Shown here in pieces: positions 36,109-50,200 of a stretch of DNA of 64,000 nucleotides (position 1 is its first letter; every line of letters starts with the position of its first letter). The notes under the pieces are model-generated. The model worked only from the letters and a program-made list of their open reading frames with translations, was not told the origin of the DNA and did no database searches. The position numbers and the translations under genes are program-made. Source of the DNA: Siniperca chuatsi (Eukaryota > Chordata > Actinopteri > Centrarchiformes > Sinipercidae); NCBI RefSeq assembly GCF_020085105.1, contig NC_058061.1, forward strand, positions 5,837,784 through 5,901,783. Direction: 5' to 3'.

Positions 36109-37019
36109 GTAAGTAGCAGTTTGAGCTCTACGACTCCGGCTCCTTATTTATCAAAACTGCTTCATGGTTGTTTGAGAGGTATCCAATGACAGGAAATTTT
36201 TGGAAACAAACTCAGGCAAGTAGAAGGAGTTATTATCTCACACTGAAGCCTCAAGGTATGAAAGTCCGGGATATGATTTCTTTCATTGTTGAGTCTGTTT
36301 TTAGCTTGAAAGTGTATTCTAATTCATTTGAGTTGACTTGCGCTTCCTTTTGTAAAATTATACTGAATTAACAAATTGAAATGATATTGTGAGTTAGATT
36401 TAACTTGGAAATGAGTCATAGAGCTTATTTTTACCAAACTTTTTATATTTTTATATTTGTTATATATTTGTTTTTATATTTTCCGTATTTTATTTTATTT
36501 TCCATTTTTCTGTGAATTTAACAATGGACGTATGATTTCAACATGTATAAGTTCACTCAGACTTTTAAACAATAAAATGGAAATGTTAAGATTAAACAAT
36601 ATGGCTACAACAAAAACTCAAAATTGCACCTTTTGCATATGAAATAGCTGCTAACCATGACATTTCTTTGTATTATGTGTGCTGTAGGAGACAACAAAGA
36701 GCTGTAAATACTCTGAGGGATTCATGGATAAAACTAAGCCTGTTAAAGCAAACTGAGATTGCTGGTGACGTCGGACTGACGCTGAGTCGAGGTTGGTGCA
36801 GGCTTCCTGTTTTGTGGCTATGCAGTTTTCACTCTGTTGCTCTAGAGGTCTGTAAGTAAGTTGAAATTGTTTTGCAGAAAATGTAACCAACTTCCTGTCT
36901 ATTCCTGTGCACAGAAAAAGAGGCTTTTACCTCTGCCAGCCTTTTGTTCATACGCTTAACTTCAAACTGCATCAACCTTTCTTGTAAATCAGCATTCTTA
37001 TGATAATGTCAAGCACTAA

Positions 37020-37500
37020 CCATGGACGGATTACTGGACGGACCCACCCGGCACAGGCACAGGGGCCCACGGGGTCAGGGGGCCTCAGTTTGAAGTGACT
37101 GTTAACATTTCTTATTGAAAAGTCAATTAAACAGCTACAAACAAATGAAAAAAGACTACAAAGAGACACAAAATGACCTCAAAGAGACGCAAAACGACTA
37201 CAAGAGATGCAACATGATTACAAAGAGACACAAAATGACTACAAAGACGCATAATTACCATAAAACAACTACAAAGACACAAAACGACATCAAACAGATT
37301 CAAAACAACCACAGAGACCCAAAACAAGTCAAATTAAATGCAAAATGACTACGAAGAGACGCAAAACGACTTCAAAAAGACACAAAACAACTACAAAGAG
37401 TCATTTTCAGTCTTGGGGTCTTGCTGCTATGTAAGAGGGTTGGGGGGACTTTTACATGTCTGTGCTCAAGGGCCCGTGGTCTCCTAATCCTTCCATTACA
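37020..37500. mobile_element. Non-autonomous element with an internal 21-bp minisatellite
   Basis: The ends look inverted: CATGGACGGATTACTGGAC on the left, and the right end reverse-complemented reads TAATGGAAGGATTAGGAGAC. Between them, 37150-37400 is a degenerate array with a 21-bp period and unit GACTACAAAGAGACACAAAA. Since 21 is a multiple of three, the array stays open in several frames, giving false 65-77 codon frames on both strands. Confidence 0.6.
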
Positions 37501-37655
37501 GTAACATGCCATAAGGGATCAAGGTAAAAAGAGGTAACATGTTTCTATAGCTGGAAGTACATCTCAATTAACTGTGAGCCACTGACTGACACTTTATATT
37601 GGCTACTTTTCGAAAGCCACACCAACTTCAAATCTCCTTTATTTCCAGCTCCAAG

Positions 37656-37679
37656 ATGTTAACACTGTATTTGCATTAA
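37656..37679 (+). promoter_or_regulatory. Upstream ORF in the arhgap27 leader
   Basis: ATG TTA ACA CTG TAT TTG CAT TAA lies between the acceptor (37647-37648) and the main ATG at 37708. It is a seven-codon uORF (MLTLYLH) that ends 28 nt before the main start. Confidence 0.6.
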
Positions 37680-37707
37680 CACAGAGGCCACACGGCTGCA
37701 GCAGAGC

Positions 37708-40700
37708 ATGGAGCTTGTGTCAGTGCAGCATCAATTTGAGTACACAGCGAAGGATGGTCGCCTTGTGTCTATCAAGCCTAATGAAAGTTACATCCTGGTC
37801 TCCAAGACTAATGAGCACTGGTGGCACGTCCGCAAAGACAAGCACACCAGGCCCTTTTATGTCCCCGCACAGTATGTGAAGGAGCTCCCATCACTTACTG
37901 CAGACTGTCCTGCTCCTAATAAGCTGGATTCACTTGAGTGTGTGACTAACAGTAAGCCAGTGGATATGGCTAATACAACACCAGCGTCAACAATGATTCG
38001 TGCATCAGCTCAAGATGGTTCAAGAGAGACATACCGGTTCTCCACTTTTGGTTTCTGTGAGGACATACCAGATGTAAAGCCCTGTGAGACTCTGAAGGAA
38101 CAAAAGACCACTAGCAGCTTTGCACACACTGTGGATAATATAAAGACACGCAATTCAACAGGAGACCTGTATGCAAAACCTCATCCCGTGCCAAAGGTCA
38201 AAAACGGACAACAACAGTCAAAAAGCTCACTGAAGGATGATAAAGTAGAACAGCCACAGACTTTTCTACTAGATGAGGATATGGACTTCCCTTTACCCCC
38301 TAGTTCACCTATATATGACACCATACCAGAGCTAAACGTCACAGAATTTGACATGTTTTCTGAGCTGCCCGCTCCTGTTGCTTCAGATGACACATTAATG
38401 TTTGAGCATCAGAATTTGAATGAAACAGCAGAAGCAACGTCTTCTACAGACGCGCCTCCCAATACCCTCCAGGTAAGGTTTTCATGCAATATTACTTTGT
38501 TCATTGCTTTTATTCATCATTCTGTATTAGTCTCACTGAAGCATGAGATCAAAATGTGTCATTGTGATTTTCCAGCCAGGAGAGGGCGCAGTCTTATCAC
38601 GTGAAAAGGTAAAGTTAGGCTACTACTGCTGCTACAGTCCAGTGCTTAAAGAGGTTTTCATGTTTTATTGTCCTACAACATTGAATCAAAGTAGATTTAA
38701 TGTGGCTGCTTTTGACACTGATAAGACCCTTTTATGTCAAAGCGAAAACATATCTCTACAAAGTGATCTAAATTCATTACAAATATAAAATGCTTTGGAT
38801 AAAAGCACTTTATTAATGCAGCCATTTACCATTTATTAAAAGTACTTAAGTTAGCAAAATGTACTTAAAATATCAAAAGTAAAAGGACTCATAATTCAGA
38901 AAAATGGCCCATCTGAGTGTAAACTGGCATATATTGTATTACTGGATCATTATCACTGATGCATTAATATCTGTTTTACTATTAGTAAAACTGGGTCGTT
39001 TAATCTATAAAAACAAATCATAATCTGCAAAGTAATGCTGTCAAATAAATGTAGTGTGGAAAAAAGTACAACATTTCCCTCTGAAATGTAGTGGAGTAGA
39101 AGTATAAAATGCATAAAATGGAACTACTCAAGTAAAGTAAGTACCTCAAATGTATACGCAAAAGAGTACTTTTGTGTATAAATTTTGAGTACACAGATTT
39201 AGCATTGCACTCCCAATTTACAGTAAACAAAAAAGAATCAAAATCGATGCAGCAGAACCAGAGATACCCTGTTTAACATTTCACACATTCTTCGTCCTTG
39301 TCAAAACCTGGCGCCTACATTACCCACAATGCATCTCAACCGATCTAGCGTTCCTTGGGAATCTCGGGTGTTGTATGCCAGCGGGGCTAATGTAGCCTCA
39401 TGCACTGGCCTGATGGATAGATGAGGGCGAGTAGGCTACAGATGTCTGGTAAACTCACTTCTTTCTAACTCCACACCCCCCGATGGCTTTTTTAATAAAA
39501 AGTTTTTTCAAACTTGTAGTCTTCAGCGCCAACCAACGCTGACTCACGTGACATCACTTGAGGCAATTTCGCGCCTCTCCCTCTGGAACCACAAACAACT
39601 TTTCCCAAATATGAAATAGTGCTGCTCCCCAAGACTTATACACATACTTTGATGTGTGAAATGGGTGTAGTTTCCCTTCGAGTACAGTACTTGAGTAAAT
39701 CTACTTCGTTACTTTCCACCACTGATTCGGACTATTTGATTTGATTTGATTTTAGAGATCTTTAGACTGGATCACTTGTTGATTTGGACACTTTTTTTTT
39801 TGCAGTGAAGGTCCTGAGTTCGCAGTATCTGTGCCAGCTCATCAGCATATGAATGGCCGGACCGTCCCCTTCATGGCATTTCAATGGGCCAAAAGAGGTG
39901 TTTCTTGAATACCTCAGTATAAGCAGCTGATTCAAGCTCTCAGTTTTGGCCAGCGAAGGTTTGTGCGGGTGTGGAGTCACTTTTACCGGGTGTGTATAGT
40001 TTAAATGTTGATTGAGTATTTGTTGATGGACAGAGTGCGTTCTTGGTTGATTTGAATTGCTTAGGAAGAGCTTGCGGCTTGAAGTGTGTGAGTCGGCGTT
40101 AGATTAGAGGAGTATGGGGGTTTCTTGGCGACTTTCACAGCAAAATGCTGTTTACAGCCAGTGATGTAACTCCAGAACAGGTAACAAACAGGTCTTGTCG
40201 GCTGGGTGACTCCTTCCGAGGAAAGGAAAGCGTTAAATCGGAAAGCTGCCAGCCACTCCCAAACTTCCAGCTGCTACAGCGTCTCCCCAGCACCGGTGTC
40301 GATCCTGGGATTATGATTAACCGCACTGCAGGGAATCGATGAAACATTTGCGAATATATAGCTCGTCTAGCCTACTTTCCTGTTGCTGGATGTAGTTTGT
40401 TTAATATACACGAGAAAAAAAAACCCCTTTAGTTTCAGGTAAGTTCCACGCCCTTGGTTTTGCACCTGTTGCAGGTTTACAGCAAGGTTACAGTCAGTTT
40501 GTGAAGGGGAAAGCGTTTGATAGGATTTCTACTCAACTCATTTAATGTCTGCAGCCTCTCCCAGTATACCCAGTGACTGTGTGTGCATCATACCACTGTA
40601 ATTACCAGCACCGATTGTTGCTTTAGTGGGAGGTTTGTATTACTTTAACACAATTAAATAGACTTATAAGGATTCCTGCATTTTAAACTTTTCTCTTTCT

Positions 40701-43700
40701 AATGTTTCTGTTTCTGCTCCGGGGAAGCATGAATGAGCCCCACACTTGTAACAGGTCTGTGGATGTGCCAGGACCCCTCAAGTGCATTAATTCTCACCCC
40801 ACAATGGAGGGCCATCTCCATGGTGATGTGAGGGGGTCTGGCCTGACTCCCAACAAGCAGAGCTTTAGAGCTTTTAGTGCCAGCCCTGCCATGCAGTTGG
40901 CGTGTGTGGGCATATGTAATGTGCAGAACTTGCAATTAGCCCAAATGTAGCTCGCTTAATAATACGAGTATGTAGGCTGTTCTTTTGGTCTCAGATGGGA
41001 TATTAAGTTTGGTAAGCGGATGTCAAATCCAGTTGGGATTGGGAATCCAAAGTTTGGTTAGTTTTAACTTTGAATGCATATTCAGGCCTGTTTTGTTTTA
41101 TGGTGATGTTCTTCTTACTGTTATTCTTATGTAGATCAGTCTTTATTGTAGCTGTTTATGGCACCAGTGTGTCTGTAGTCTTGGCAAGAACCTCTCTTAC
41201 AGGTCCATGATGAATATTGAACACATGTCCAATTAATCTTTATCACTTAGTTTAGATAATTGCCACAGGGAGTCCAATGTCCTATTGATTTTTGTCGACT
41301 AAAAGAAATGTGACCCTATGCTTTGTCCTCTTGTGCACAACATAGCCCTGGCAATTGGATTTTGTTTTTTGTTTTTTTGCATTTTAAACTGAACAGCTGG
41401 GCCTGTTCTTCCATATTTCTTTTAGAGGAACTGGATGACCTATAGCTTCATCGAGAGCACCTCACTTTCAAAAGTGCAGTAGTCAATGCCAAAAAAAACT
41501 GCTCCAACAGGTAGTGTGAGAGTGTCTCATCAGACCTCTCTGTACATGTCTGCTTGACAGAACAGATGTGTCCATCAAGTGTATAAGAACAGGTGCATGA
41601 TGCTTTCACTTCCTGGTCAGGGAGAGCCTTTCATTTCCACTATTCTTTGGTCATATTGTATAAAATGCTGGGAACAGCGATGCATTTTGCTATTTAACCA
41701 GAAAGCTTGCAAAAATCTGATTCATTCTGTCTCAGTTTGAGCTTTTACAAGCAGCGTGTGCATCACACAGGTTTGTGCACATTTTTCATATGAACTGTAT
41801 GTTCTGAAGGTCGTTTAACAACATTCATGGCTGTTCTATTCTGTCTCTTGCACGATAAAAACGTTTTAACTTACTTATCAAGTTACAACTTTATTTCTTA
41901 ATCCAGGTAGCCAGATATGACATATGTAGTTGCTCATTTATAAAATACAAGCAAAATATTAACATGCTATTTTGTATGAAAATAGAAATATTGGAAAGAA
42001 ACATCACTATATGCCAACATAACTGAGAGTAAAATGTTCACTTTCAGGTAACTCTGTATAAATTGAGCATGGGGATATGTCATTTCCGGCTACCATCTTT
42101 GCTTGGATTCGGAAATACAGTCACAACTTGGAAAACAGGTTAAAAATTGTCTTTGTCGTGCAACAGACAGAATATTTTTTCATCCAGATGATTAGAAGAG
42201 TCTTTGACGATTCTGGAAATATCGTCAGAACAGAAGGTCGTGTTCTGGGTTTTTCAGTGATCGCTGGGTATTTATTTTTTAGAAAAGCTGATGTTCAGCT
42301 ACATGACTCAGATGTAATGGTAATACATAAGAAGCCCAAACTGGGGCCAAGGCAGGCATAAGAGCATGTTTCAGAAATATGTTTATAAACAATATGATTA
42401 TTGGGTTCAGGATTGTAAAGTAGTGCTCACAACCTGCATGCAAAGCAGGATAAGAGAAAGCAGAAAGTCTGCAATTTTCTTGATTTGCAATTTTTTTGCT
42501 TTGACTTTCATCTTCTCAAGGCTCTTAGACATCCTGCAATACTGATCTACAAAGTAATGTAAAGATAAAATAAAGAATGCCTCAGGTCTTTGTCAAGAGT
42601 TGAGTCATATGCACAGGAATGTCTTTTGTTCCATTACTATTTGTAAAATGTTTTTGTAAAGCTGAAATGACGTGCTTGATTACAGTACAATACAATGGTG
42701 TTTTGCTGCAGTTATTAGTGCATAGGAGAAGGTTCCCAGAACCAAAAATCACAGCTGAAGTCCTTAATAATCTTAGACAAGCTGTTCAGTTTGTTTGCAT
42801 GCTGAATGTTGATATCTGCGTGCACCTGCAACTAAATGTCAAGGTGGCATCTTTGCAAACGAGTGTGGTTTCCATTTACAGTTGCCTCAGAGAGCACTGC
42901 AACAAATGGTACTAAAGTAGTTCCCCTCCTACACAGAAAACACTTCACCTACAGAGTAGGAGTGGGAGAAATCTGTCATGAACAAGCAATATCAGCAGGT
43001 TTTGTACGTCGGCATGCAGACGTGAAGTGGAAAGATAAGAATGTGATAAGCTGATGGATTCCACATTGGGCATTTCTGGAGTTATCCTGGATTCTGGGCC
43101 ATGAGGACTGTGATGTAAGAGGGGGTGGAGCCAAATTCATTCAATAGCTCAACTGTGTGCTTTGTGGCGTGATTTGGGCCCCAATTTGGTACTCCATTGT
43201 TTGATTGGATGAGTGCTAATGTGGTTAAGTAATCAAGCACATTGCTGCTTCATGCATTGCTGAGGGCAGAGAGTTGTCTGCTCTGTGCTGAAGGATTTTC
43301 ACCCCAACTTATGCTCGAAAACATTGTTCAAGGTCTACACGGTGTTGTTTAAAAAGTAGTATTATTAATCTTCCAAGTAAAACTGTTTTTCTTATCAGAC
43401 AAAACTCTGCTGTGACACGTGAAAGATATCCTTCACCAAAAAAAGTCAGACACAACAGTATAATCTTTTTGAGGTTTTTCCTAGGCACATTTGAATGGAA
43501 AACTGTCTTCTGTCCAGGCTTAATGGGAAATGTTTTGGATGTTCCAGGAAGCATTGATTCACCACAGCCATGATACACACTGGAGCTTAGAAAGCAATCA
43601 AAAAGCATAGATGTAGCAGTATAAACACAAGAGTTACCCACAAGCCTCAAACCTTGAGATTAACCCTAGCCCCAAAAACACCCACAAATTGCTCTGCCTG

Positions 43701-44265
43701 CTGTCTGTAGACTGGCTAATGTTGTGTCATGTAGAAGGAACAATTGGCCCTTAAACCAGACTTCCTGTTTCACTCAGTCACCCTCGTGGGCACTGCAGTT
43801 TTAACAACACGTCTCATCAGAGTAGCCTGTCCAAAGCAGCTCTCTCATATCATTGTGGGAAATTATTGCTTCCCTTTTTTTACCCATTATTGGCTGAGTG
43901 ACTTACTACTACAGGGCTGACTCCTGCACACTTTGGGGCAGCTGCAGCACATGTAGAAGAAAGCATAGTATATTTTTAGTACCATTCTTCTTTTGAGTAT
44001 ATCCTTAAACAAAAAGGCGTGTACTCTTTAAAGAAACTTTGTTTCCATGCAGACAGTTCCTTTTTTATCATATGGGCACACAAGCAGGAAGTAGGTTGAA
44101 GTGACCTGCAAAGTTTATGTTGCTCCCTCTATCTAACCCTCTTCTCTGTTTTGTTTTCATTGTCTCTTTCTGCTTTTGGCTCCTAGCACACACAGACAGT
44201 TACCCTCTACCCCTGTTCCTGCTCACAGGAATTCATGCATATGGACACACAAACACAGACGCACG

Positions 44266-44296
<31 letters not shown>

Positions 44297-47200
44297 CTCA
44301 CACAGTCCCTTCCTGTCGCTATTGTAACAGTTCTCCTTTCTATCTGGGCCACAACTGTCACAGCTGCTGCGAGAGGAGGATGTGTGCGTGAGTGTGCGTG
44401 AGCGTGTGTTCGTGAATGTGCGTTTCGCCTCTCTCCCATCACAAGTTGATTGAACCTGGTAGCACGCTTGAGTCTCTTGAGTTCATTTTGAGTTCAGTTT
44501 ATTTGTCCGTTCGGATATATGACTCCTCTAAAGACAACGATATAAACATGGTGGACATGTATGCCAGGGTTTGGTCAAGTCATCAGGCCAAGCGGGGCTT
44601 AACTCTGCCGGTGGTTCCTCAGGTAGGTGATCACGCTGACAGCAAAGCAGATTTTATTGCTACTTTATAAAATTTCTGTCCCTGTGGTGAGCGTACCTTA
44701 GGCTATATGTTTTGATAACAGTTTTGTTTCCTGCTTTGCGTAAACATGCCACCTCTGCTCGTAGTTCTTTTCCTGTGGCGTAAATAGTGAACTGACAGTG
44801 CTGACAAGCCGTTATGAATGTTGGTTTTGATGTTTTAGACTTAGTTTGGATGTTAAAGAACCCTTGTATGTGTTCTTATGTGTTAAAATGACATGGGCTT
44901 CAGTCTCAAAAATGTAATTTTCATCTGAGAGCAGCAGCAAGAAACTGTAGGTTTAGGTCTGAATTTGACAGTTTCATTTGTTGACATCTACTGTCAGTGC
45001 CTGTTTCCGTCAGTTATTAGGAAACAAGCAACTCTTTACATCACAACGACCAGACCAGAGAACAAGTGTTATGATGTGTAATGTCATACTGACATACACC
45101 ATGTAGTTGTGTCAAAATACAAAAGTGACTGAACATTTTAAAGCTATACAAAATGTTCCTTTTCTTCCCAAGTTTTATGTTTCATGGTCAAGACAACAGA
45201 CGTGTTTTCTGTCATTTGGGCAGTCTCTGTGGGAGAAAAGTTGATAGTGTTCACCTATACACTGTAAAGATACTAACAAGGGCATAGAACCGTTTGTGGA
45301 AGAAGTATTATTGTGTCCTTGTGCAAGACACTGAACCCCAAATTGCTCCCGAGGGCTGTGCCTTCGGTGTGTGAATGTGTGCGAATGATTAGTTACTTTG
45401 ATGAGCAGTTCTGCCATCATTGTATGAATGTGTGTGAATGGAGTGAATGAGATATGTAGTTGAAGCGCTTTGAGTAGCCAGAAAGACTAGGAAGGCTCTA
45501 TATAAGTACAGTCCATTTACCATATTCAGATCCTTTACTTAAGTAAAAGCACCAATACATTAGGTTTCAAATACTCGTATACTCGTACTGCATTTAGAAA
45601 ATGGTATCGAAAGTTAAAGTACTCCTTCTGGAGAAAAATCCCCCCTGTGAGTGATATATCTATGCATGACAGTATTAAATTGTTGTTGCTGATGCATCAA
45701 TATGTGAGCATCTTCTGCTACAAAAATTAGTGTTCATTTTTTGGAGTCTTCTCTACTCTGCTTTTTTGTGAAATAATGCATAATTTTACCTCGTTAAACC
45801 TTGAATAATTATCTTAATGAAACCATCTGTGAAGTTTAGAGGGAAAATGTCTTATTAGTGGAACTGCTAACAAATCATAGACATTTTTTACAAGCCTGGT
45901 AACTGGTGAACTGGTTCAATCTTTTACAATGCATTGAATTTTATAAAATGCTCTGTTTTTGTACATAGAAAAAACATGAAAAGTAACAAGTAACTACAGC
46001 TGTCATATACACATATTGTAAAAAGTACAACATTTCCTATGTATATGTCTGCAGTTTTCCTTTCATTGCATGTTGGATGGGGGCATTCCAGTGTAGCTAT
46101 TTCAGAGATCAATGATACAGCTCTTTCATTTCCTCTGTCTGCCTCTGTGTGTTGTTTGGAATCAATCTGTTTTGGGGTCAGTTGTCTGGTTGCCCGCATT
46201 GATTGCCTCATGGTTATATTGAGATCAATAATGAAGCAAAGTCAGCAAAGTGATAACATTGAATAGACAGATAAAACACACAGTTGATCATGGAATCTAT
46301 AACGTGGAAATGCTCTCCTCTCCTCGCCATCCTATAAGTTTTATTCATGTTAGCCACTTTTATCTTCATCTCCTGAGCTACTCAGCCTGTTGGCAGTGGT
46401 GGAAGAAGTATTCAGATCCTTTATTTAAGTAGCAATAACGCAAGTTCTGCATTCAAAAGCTTATGTAAGTAAAAATGCAACGTAATGCTAAGTGTTATTA
46501 GCTAATTATACTTAGTATCAAAAGCAAAAGTACTTTTGCGGAAAATGGTTCCTTTGATGGTGTTGTGTTATACATATACTGTATATATTATGTTATAGGA
46601 TTATTATTACTGTATTATGAAAAATAAAACTTTGTTCTAGAAAATACTTGAAAGAAGGGGATTTACATTGAAAATGTATTAAATATTTGAAAATGTATGA
46701 AAATATTCTTACTGCACTGTCAGATTTTTCACTTTAAAAAAAGACAATAAGACTTTAAGGACTTAATTACAGACTAAAATGACTTGATAAGAAGGAGATG
46801 TTGTGCACTGAACAATGCATTATATTTTTTAAGCGGATCGCATGTTTTGTATGAAAAATCTTATACGGCAAAGTAACAAAAAACTGCTGCTGTCAAATAA
46901 ATGTAGGTAACAAGTACAATATTTCACTCTGAAATGTAGTGGAGTAGAAGTATAACGTAGAATAACATCGAAATACTCAAGTAAAGTAGAAGTATCTCAA
47001 AATGTTACTAAAGTGCAGTACAGGAGTAAAATGTACTTAGTTACTTTCCACCACTGACATGTTTCTTCTTTATAGCACTGCACATTTAGAAGTGATGAAC
47101 AGATGCAGGATGGACACACACAGTTCTCAGGTTTTGGTATATATAGACCATGGGGCTGTCTGAGAGACATGAGGTAGTTAGAGTGTAGTCTGAAAGAGAC

Positions 47201-50200
47201 AGCAGCCTCTCTTTGTATTTGTGCCATCATGACAGCATATGAAAGAGGCAGGGCAGTAGATCCCAGGAGTCTCACGGTCAGGAATAATTGTCTCAGTGGA
47301 GCACAGGTGAGAACAACTTAAAGAAAGATTGCATTGATTTTATTTTGGCAGGGGTCATTTCAAGCGTAACCGTGACATTTTTCATTGCGTCACTGTTTCA
47401 TAGTGCTGAGGACAGAGGCAGCCTTTCATCGCCTCTCAGTTTCACTCTAATTGTCGTTCTTTAAACAAATTAGTTGTGGTGATCGGGTCTATTTGCATCC
47501 CATGTTCCTGCCACGCAGCAAGGCAAATCATGTGAAGCTCGGTTCATGAAAGTAAGACAACATGGAGGTTTCAACAGCTTCCCTCTAATAGACAGAAACT
47601 CAAAATGCAGTTTTTATTTGAGCAATGAAAATAGTTTTTATTCAATGAGCAGGTTGCTTTGCAGTGGGGAAAGATAATGCCCTGATGATAGTGGTGAAGT
47701 TTAACCTAGTTTTTAGTCCTCTGCAGTTGGCCTGTGGTCAGATGCTGTTGGTGTGGTAGTTAATCTTTTTTTTTAAATGCTTTTTTTTAATCTAGCACTC
47801 ATTGCAGCTGTCCCACAGATTGGCATGTGAGTCTACTTTTGCAGGAAGACTAATACAGACATAAACTCTGGACATAGTTTTGACATAAGAGCATTAAACT
47901 CGTGTGTGGGTGCTTTTGCGCACAAGAAAATGAGACTAGAATTAGGTAATGATCATTATTGTGGGAGGAACGCCTCTGTGGTGCTACTTCCTGTGCTCTG
48001 GCTCTGTAAGATGCGGAAGGCTGACTTACTAAGAGCTATACTAAGAGCAGTGGGGTGAAGGCTGCTACTTGACACTGCTCAACACAGCTTTTAACTTGTG
48101 AAATACTATGTACAAGTGACGAGACAAGATTTGTAAGCTTGTTTTACTTCAAAAAATTGTCTTTACAAAAGCACACACACTCTCCCTACATTAACTTTAG
48201 TTCTTGTTCTGTAGAAGCACCTGTGGATGTACTTGAGTTTCTACATCTGCATTCTTTGGGCCTTTTCACAGGTAGAGAATGAAAGTCTCCGGTCAGCCGT
48301 GTACGTCAATGTAGGACAACTTCGCAAAAGCATCTCCGAGTCTCCCCCCTCGGCTCCTTCGTCCTACTCTCCTTCCTACCTTGAACCAGAGGGATGGGAG
48401 GTGCACGTTGACCAAGAAAGTGGACAGGAGTACTACTACCACCCCGCCACAGGGCGCACCACTTGGGACAACCCCTTTCTAGACTCCCCCACGGACCCTG
48501 AGCCGCTCCCCGCAGAGGAACTTTGTTCCCCTTCACCTCCTCAGTCTCCTGCCCTTTCTCCATCCACCGCCTCCCCCCCTGCGTGGACCTCAGACTGGGA
48601 GCAGTTGGTTGATGAGAGCAGCGGTCGCCCCTACTTCTACAACCCGATGTCTGGGGAGACGTCCTGGGAGCCTCCAGAGCAGCTGAGCCCGTATCCCTCT
48701 CTGATGGAGCCTATGAGTGTGCACAGGTTTCACAAGGACGGGCCGGTAAGGACAGCCTGGCTGCTCTACTTAGCCTCTCTCTGTCTCCTGTTTTAGCTTC
48801 ACCCAGGGGAAAGCTGTAAATACAGTCTGCTTTTAATGGAATTAAATCTCCTGCACCTACATAGCAGACAGGACTCATTTTCATTAGGAAAGCTCACAGC
48901 ACCAGTGCAGAATATCCCCAACAGTAGTGTCCCTAACTTTAAAGGAACATATACATTTGTCCTCATTTTGAATTAATTTTCTGAGTTTTTTAATTAAGTA
49001 TTCCAGACAATCATAGTTTTTTGGGGGATTCAAGAAATATTGGGAAATGTTCAAATGCTTCACTTTTTTTTTTGGAATATCTCATATATGATGATTTTTT
49101 TTTTGAGTTGGAGAACAACATTAATGGGCCAAAAAAGAGTAATACTTTGAGGCCATGGAAATGATGTGACTTATTTATCAAAGTCGTGGAAAAGTCTTTG
49201 AGTTCTGTAGAAAGGTCACAGCGGGAAATGATTCAGCTGTCATTATTCAGTGAGATGTAGCAACATTGCAACACAAAAACTGAACTGAGGCAAAGACCAG
49301 TGTTAGTGTCAGGCCTACTGATTACTGTAATGGTTCCCCAAGGGATGAATAAAGCAATAGTTTGACCTTTGGACAGAGCCAGGCTAGCTGTATCACCCTG
49401 TTTCCAGTCTTTGTGCTAAGCTAAGCTAAACAGCCGCTAGCTGTAGCTTCATACAGACATGAGAGTGGTATCAATCTTCTTATATAACTCTTGGCAAGAA
49501 AGTGAATAAGCATAGTTTACCAAAATGTTGAACTACTCATTTGAACAAGATAGGAATGAAGAAGACAAAAACATTGTTACAAAATTATGTTAATTTTAAC
49601 ATTTAACTTTTTTGTGAAATACTGAAGCGTTTTTCCTCTTCAGGACTCCAAAAACTGTTAACATCAAACAATGTGAAAAGAGAACATCACTCATTGGTTA
49701 ATCTGCACACAACTAGATATATGTAACCTGTGACGAGGAGGTGTGAGTAGGCATTTATTGGCTACAAAGGGCCACAAGCCAGAAAGGTTGGGAACCAATG
49801 AATTGCTGTATATTCTAACTGTATTTTCAAGTCTGCATGTGTGTTTTAATGTACGCTGTGTTTATATCCCCAGCCTCCTCTACCCGAGGAGGATTACCCT
49901 ACAGAGGATTACCCAGCTGCTGATCAATCCGAGGCCCACGATGAGCTCCTTGCCATGGGCCCTCCCACCCTCCCTAAAGAGTACACCCTCAGCCACGTGA
50001 GCCAGACCATCATCCCAAGGGCCAACCTGGACCGCAGTACCCCAGCTGGTTGGAACCTTACTGTGGAGCACAACGGGACCTGGGTGTTCACCAGTGAACA
50101 CTCTCCAGAGCAGGTAGCTCCATGGACTGACTGATAAGAGCAGAGGACATGGAGGAAGATGGAATTTAAGTTCACAAAGGTCCTAAATACAGTTAAGATA

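Noticed and set aside
37115-37348. 77-codon Lys/Gln/Asn-rich frame
   Set aside because: Product of the 21-bp minisatellite; the period is a multiple of three.
40437-40445. TTTCAG/GTAAGT as donor of a further leader exon
   Set aside because: A good donor alone is weak evidence; no start, conservation or partner acceptor could be shown.
42077-42361. 94-codon frame in the arhgap27 intron
   Set aside because: No recognisable domain, no family resemblance and no supporting splice pair in phase.
48227-48271. Extension of the WW1 exon to an upstream ATG at 48227
   Set aside because: A clear acceptor CTTTTCACAG ends at 48271; the upstream residues are hydrophobic intron translation.
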